From: Agriotes lineatus
Lineage: Eukaryota; Arthropoda; Insecta; Coleoptera; Elateridae
Length of the DNA stretch: 64,000 bases
Assembly: GCA_940337035.1 (NCBI GenBank)
Contig: CALNHX010002656.1
Span: forward strand, 107,941 to 171,940
Direction of reading: 5' to 3'
A program made the translations under genes and the position numbers. A model generated the notes under the pieces. That model ran no database searches. It was given only the letters and a program-made list of their open reading frames with translations, and was not told the origin of the DNA. Of the stretch, positions 60,003 to 64,000 are shown in pieces (the first letter of the stretch is position 1; each line of letters starts with the position of its first letter).

Positions 60003-60946
60003 TCTATATTATATAAAACTGAAAGTCCTGACTCACTCACTCACTCATCAACGCCCAGCCCAAACCCTTGGACTTAGAAAGCTGAAATTTTGCACAGAGA
60101 TTCCCTTTATGATGTATACAAGGAATAAGGAAGGATATTTAGTAATTCACACCCTAAAGGGGTAAAATGGGGGTTCCAATTTTGTATGGAGAAATAATAT
60201 TAAATAGACATTTCGACTTGAAACTTCGTAGGAGTACTCCTAAAAACAAATAAGCAAACACGTATTTCGTGATTTTCTTAAAATCAACCCCTTAGGGGGT
60301 GAAATGGGGTAAATAAGCCTAAAATACGATATGGGTGTCGTTAATGAGAGTTTTTGGGACGTTGATTGCGAAAATGGCATTTATTTTTAAGTCCAAGACG
60401 GTGGACACGATATAAGGGAAGGGACGGGGCGAGACGGGACGGGACGGGACGGGACGAGACTGGGCTGGACGGGAAGGGAAGGGACGCGACTAGACTGGAA
60501 GGGAAGGGACGGGACCGGATGAAACGGGACGGGGCTAGACAGAACGGGACGGAAAGGGAAGGGTAGGGATGGGATGGAAGGAGAGGGGACGGGACGGGAC
60601 GAGACGGGAAGGGACGGGACGGGACTGGACGGGAAGGGAAGGGACGGGACGGGACAGGACGAGACGGGAAGGAACGAGACGGGACAGGGCGGGACGGAAA
60701 GGGAAGGGATAGGATGGAAGGGGAGGGGACGAGACGAGACGGAACGGAAAGGGAAGGGATGGGATGGAAGGGGAGGGGACGGGACGGGACGGGATGGGAC
60801 GCTACGGAGACGGGGACGGAGAAAGGGACGGAGACGGGGATAGGATGGGATGGGATGGGATGGGATGGGATGACACAAAATAATTAGTCATTATTTAATA
60901 CACAAATAACAAACCTCGCGCGAAGGAAGTCGCGGGTAACAGCTAG
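60003..60946 (+). mobile_element. Complete non-autonomous Helitron, 944 bp
   Basis: Begins TCTATATTATATAAAACTG after A, ends CTAG before T, with a GC-rich hairpin (CCTCGCG/CGCGGG) about 10 bases before CTAG. The start shares TCTATA...ATAAAA with the 46023-46412 Helitron. Internal sequence includes CTGACTCACTCACTCACTCA (60028-60047) and the GGGAC array. No helicase ORF. Confidence 0.85.
60415..60872 (+). repeat. GGGAC/GGGAA minisatellite
   Basis: About 460 bp of GGGAC, GGGAA and GGGAT pentamers with higher-order repeats such as GGAAGGGGAGGGGACGGGAC. One strand is almost pure purine plus C, with very frequent GGG runs, so G-quadruplex formation is plausible. ORFs called on both strands here are artefacts of the repeat. 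Confidence 0.95.
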
Positions 60947-62944
60947 TATAATTATAAGCAATTTTGGTTTAGTAACACCCCCGGTACGACCGCTTATTCA
61001 AGATATCACTAATTGACCTCACTACATTTGCACTAGGTATAATACGCAAAAAAGGAGTCCCGAAGCTCGTGCATCTAACTTTGATGTCCCTCCTCTCTTT
61101 CTGCACTTTTAGTGAAAAATACCAGTTACCACAAAATAACGAATAGCCTCCGCCAAGGGAAAACAGTCACGATTGGGCTCTGCGAGCATCAAGTCGTGCG
61201 CGTCAAAGCCCTAGACCCTGGAATGTCCTTTCTGCTTCCCTCTGGTTGCGGAATTATAGGGTCCCATTTGACGACTAGGCGTTCAACGCGAAGATCTCCA
61301 AGAGGTCACAGGAATGCACGCGCCACATTCCTGCGGTACCTTCAAAATTGAAGACATTTTAATAAGTTATTCCTTCACGCATATATAAGCATCTGGTTTA
61401 TAAGCCATTATGCACAAACGTTCTAAAATTCTCTCATTGGGTCCAGTTTACCATTTATTTTTCTTTCCCTAGTTTCAAAATTGTCTAATCAAAGAGACTG
61501 CTTGTGTTAGATGTAACTATATAGTAAGACATAGTAGCTGAAATTATAGCTTTGCATTAGGTAGGATCAGCATATCATAACATCTCGACAGGCTTCTTAT
61601 TACTTTACTTAATAAACTGAATACAAACGGGCGCCTGTCGTTATTCACAACAAAAACGCAAGTCTAGGTAACAAATCGATTCTCCATCTACCTCGGATGG
61701 TTCTTACTTCACTACCTATATGTAACAAACGAACAGGTTAATGAAGGTTTGTAAGTATAGATAAACAAACAAAATATACCAGTAACAGTAAGTAGGTTTA
61801 ATCTTCACCAAACAGTGTCACAATTATCAAGCATAAATATACAAGCAATATTAAACATATGACAAAAATAAATCCAGGTAAAAACCTGGCTCATTGCAGA
61901 GTCAAATAATACTAAAGAATGAACGGGGTCACACCTTAATTATATTGTCAAACAATTAATATTCAAAAAAACATTACACAAAATAACGTATTAAAATCAA
62001 GCAGCAAACATCCTATCGGAAGCGCTGACAAAAAACAGCCCATCACAGTCTGTGCAAACTGTTAAAAAAATTGACCTGGAGCATCTGGTAGTCAATGTCG
62101 GATTACAAAAACCTGCATTGTAGCTTGCACACAATGTACACGCTTTGCCTGTGAGTTCAGTACATTGGAAAACCAAAGACGTTTGTTTGGATCAGCGCAT
62201 AAGTTATCGCTGGCGTAATTGTCTGTATCGTCAACACAAATCTGAATTGAATTTAGCAGAACGAGCGTGTACTTGCTGTGGTTTCGCTGGAACACTCCGA
62301 AGTAAGTTTTCCAGAAAAAGGGCTGCCAAGGAAGGTATCTACAGCGCAGGGAAGGTGGCAAAGAAGTTAGCAATGGAGATTTATTGGTTCAAAAAGTCTC
62401 GTCCGCTAATGTCACCCAAAAACGTGCATGCTGCGGATGCTGAAAATATTTCAGCAATGAAGTTGCCACGTTAAGAGGTCTAATTACCAAATTAATAGAA
62501 TGGAAACATAACAATTCAAATGTGCTTACCCAAAGATTGTAACGGTCCGTAGTGACGCGGGCAGCTCGAATTGTAAGCGTTCACAAGCGTCTCTTTAGTA
62601 AAGACAAATAAACGTCGCCAATAGCAAGGCCTACTCTAACATTCTGCCACCACGTAAAACATATCCCCTGAGGGCCACAAATGGAATTCCCATGTCGGCC
62701 GCGCTCCACCAAAGCTGGCGGAAGAGGGAAGCTCGTGTTCTTAAATTCGGGGACAGGTGTTATCTCCAGGTTTGCGCATTCGCAACTTGAAATTGCTTCA
62801 TGGCAATAATAGAAAAATTAAAGATGCGTGCGCTGTGCTATAAATTTAGAGATGCGAAAGCTAAAGTCTAAAAGCACGATCCATTAAAGGAACGCCAAAA
62901 TACAACGGGAAGTTACAAGTAATAATTTTATGTAGGCTGCAATT
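60947..62944. other. Unassigned spacer
   Basis: No gene supported. The ORFs at 61112-61351 and 62145-62474 (plus) and the opposite-strand 62092-62373 overlap and lack recognisable domains. 62530-62760 is locally GC-richer. Confidence 0.35.
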
Positions 62945-63894
62945 TTAATATTACTTGTACAGAATCTTGCAAAGAACTTTACTCGCGTTTGCGCGAGAGT
63001 GGAACTGTTCAGCCTCAATTCAGAGACTGTGGTAGACAACGACCAAATAGAACAATTGATGCGGCTGAAGAAATTTTTCAGATGGACGAAGTAAATCCTT
63101 CAGTTAGTACGAGAGGAATAGCTAGAACAGTTGGTATATCCAGGCAGGTAGTGTGGCGAACTCTCCACGAAAATGTGCTGCACCCTTTTCATCTTCAACA
63201 TGTGCAAGCTTTGGAACTTGCTGATTATGCTAGAAGGGTAGAAGTGTACGCTGTGCGTCAGTTGACTAGAGTCCTCGTTCGCCAGATTTGAACATAATAT
63301 ACTTCTTCATTTGGGGTACAATTAAAAACGCTGTCTATGGAAGAGAAGCTAATAGTGTGGCAACGTGTTCAGGATGCATGTCGAGATATTTAAAAATCCT
63401 AATGTTTTCAAAGCGTTCAAAATTCACTCTTGCAGAGCTCAACTTTCTATTGAAGTTGAAGGGGAACTTTTTAAACAATTATCATAGTTTAACTTTAGTT
63501 ATTTTAGTGTTTCTGTCTACTCAGAATAAATTACTTTTTCTATTATATTTATTTTTGTTTATGGTTGTTATTATTTAAAAAAATGCTAATAAACCATTCT
63601 ATTGTCTGTTAGTGGATAATAAATTCAGAAATTTAGTAGTTTCTACAATAAAAAAGACTTTAACTACAAATTTGTATTAGCCAGAAGCGCGAGTGGATTA
63701 TAATTGTTTTATTGCCTACCTATTTTTAAAGAGAGAAACAGTGGCACTCAAACTTGAAGATGGTGTAAAAGAATGCTTTGTAGCAGCTTTATGCTGCTTT
63801 AAATCACACAAATCTATTAGAATTGCTTTCTTGTATTTACCAAAGCTATCTATATTTGAAGTTTGGGTCTCACTTTAGGTGACACCCTGTATAT
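62945..63894 (+). pseudogene. Mariner/IS630-type transposase with internal deletion
   Basis: The left part encodes a helix-turn-helix DNA-binding region: VSTRGIARTVGISRQVVWRT, then HPFHLQHVQALELADYARR, typical of insect DDE_3-type transposons. About 63270 the sequence jumps to the C-terminal signature RSPDLNIIYFFIWGTIKNAV, in a different frame. The whole catalytic DDE core between is missing, so it is an internal deletion derivative. The sequence GACACCCTGTATAT at 63881-63894 looks like the right terminal repeat; a left partner was not found. Confidence 0.7.
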
Positions 63895-64000
63895 TTGACC
63901 AAAAGTATATTCGGTTTCGAGCGAGGTGAGAACCTAATCCGCATGTAAAATATCGGTTTACTGCAAGTAATAGATTTTGAGCTATACCGTCAATAGACAG
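63895..64000. other. Window end, unassigned
   Basis: 106 bases beyond the putative right terminal repeat; nothing recognised. Confidence 0.4.

Noticed and set aside
60387..60878. Long proline/serine-rich and glycine/arginine-rich ORFs on both strands
   Set aside because: Artefacts of the pentanucleotide minisatellite, open in several frames on both strands.

Overview
The window reads as A+T-rich animal chromosomal DNA, most likely an insect (a beetle or similar; the order cannot be fixed from sequence alone). I see no bacterial operons. The evidence is a spliced protein phosphatase exon, eukaryotic tRNA-Leu genes with Pol III T-run terminators, a P-element/THAP9-like transposase, R2-type, CR1/Jockey-type, RTE-type and RNase-H-bearing LINEs, a Gypsy gag with LTR, Helitrons and many palindromic MITEs. 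The only convincing host protein-coding DNA is the last exon of a PP2C-family phosphatase (31106-31446, minus). Almost everything else that can be named is a mobile element or its debris.

Layout. 1-4339 is a near-perfect palindrome of about 4.3 kb. Each arm carries the same tRNA-Leu(CAA) gene and the same unidentified 255-codon ORF, intact on the right and frameshifted on the left. Its centre is an older, more diverged inverted repeat. 3840-5790 is a degenerate satellite-like array with a 389-bp tandem duplication. 6076-9634 has a tRNA-Thr-like pseudogene and a broken P-element-type transposase whose intron holds a 600-bp MITE. 9720-12340 holds short repeats and dispersed repeat blocks. 12355-18998 is dominated by one roughly 650-bp non-autonomous family (Helentron-like by structure) that is inserted into itself once and into both terminal arms of one MITE; a LINE RT-RNase H fragment and a tyrosine-recombinase fragment follow. 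19050-20893 is a decayed Gypsy gag plus LTR on the minus strand.

21983-25383 is an R2-like LINE open over its whole RT and endonuclease region with one frameshift in a zinc finger. 26357-27503 is a 1.15-kb terminal-inverted-repeat element. 27504-31105 has no recognised gene and probably includes the PP2C 3' UTR. 33749-34581 has two broken minus-strand genes, one a matrixin/hemopexin (matrix metalloproteinase-like) remnant. 34705-38955 is a two-ORF LINE with intact ORF1 and broken ORF2. 40200-42610 is a decayed RTE-like LINE. 46023-46412 and 60003-60946 are two complete non-autonomous Helitrons, the second holding a GGGAC-type minisatellite. 47548-49708 is a 2.16-kb DNA transposon with an 8-bp target duplication. 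50330-54340 is a decayed RTE-like LINE split by a 255-bp MITE whose exact removal restores the reading frame. 56191-57108 is a long fold-back element, and 62945-63894 is an internally deleted mariner/IS630-type transposase.

The genes do not form a pathway. The sequence is a record of nested insertions, and the order of events can be read in several places: Helentron-like copy into Helentron-like copy, Helentron-like copies into a MITE, MITE into a LINE, MITE into a transposase intron.
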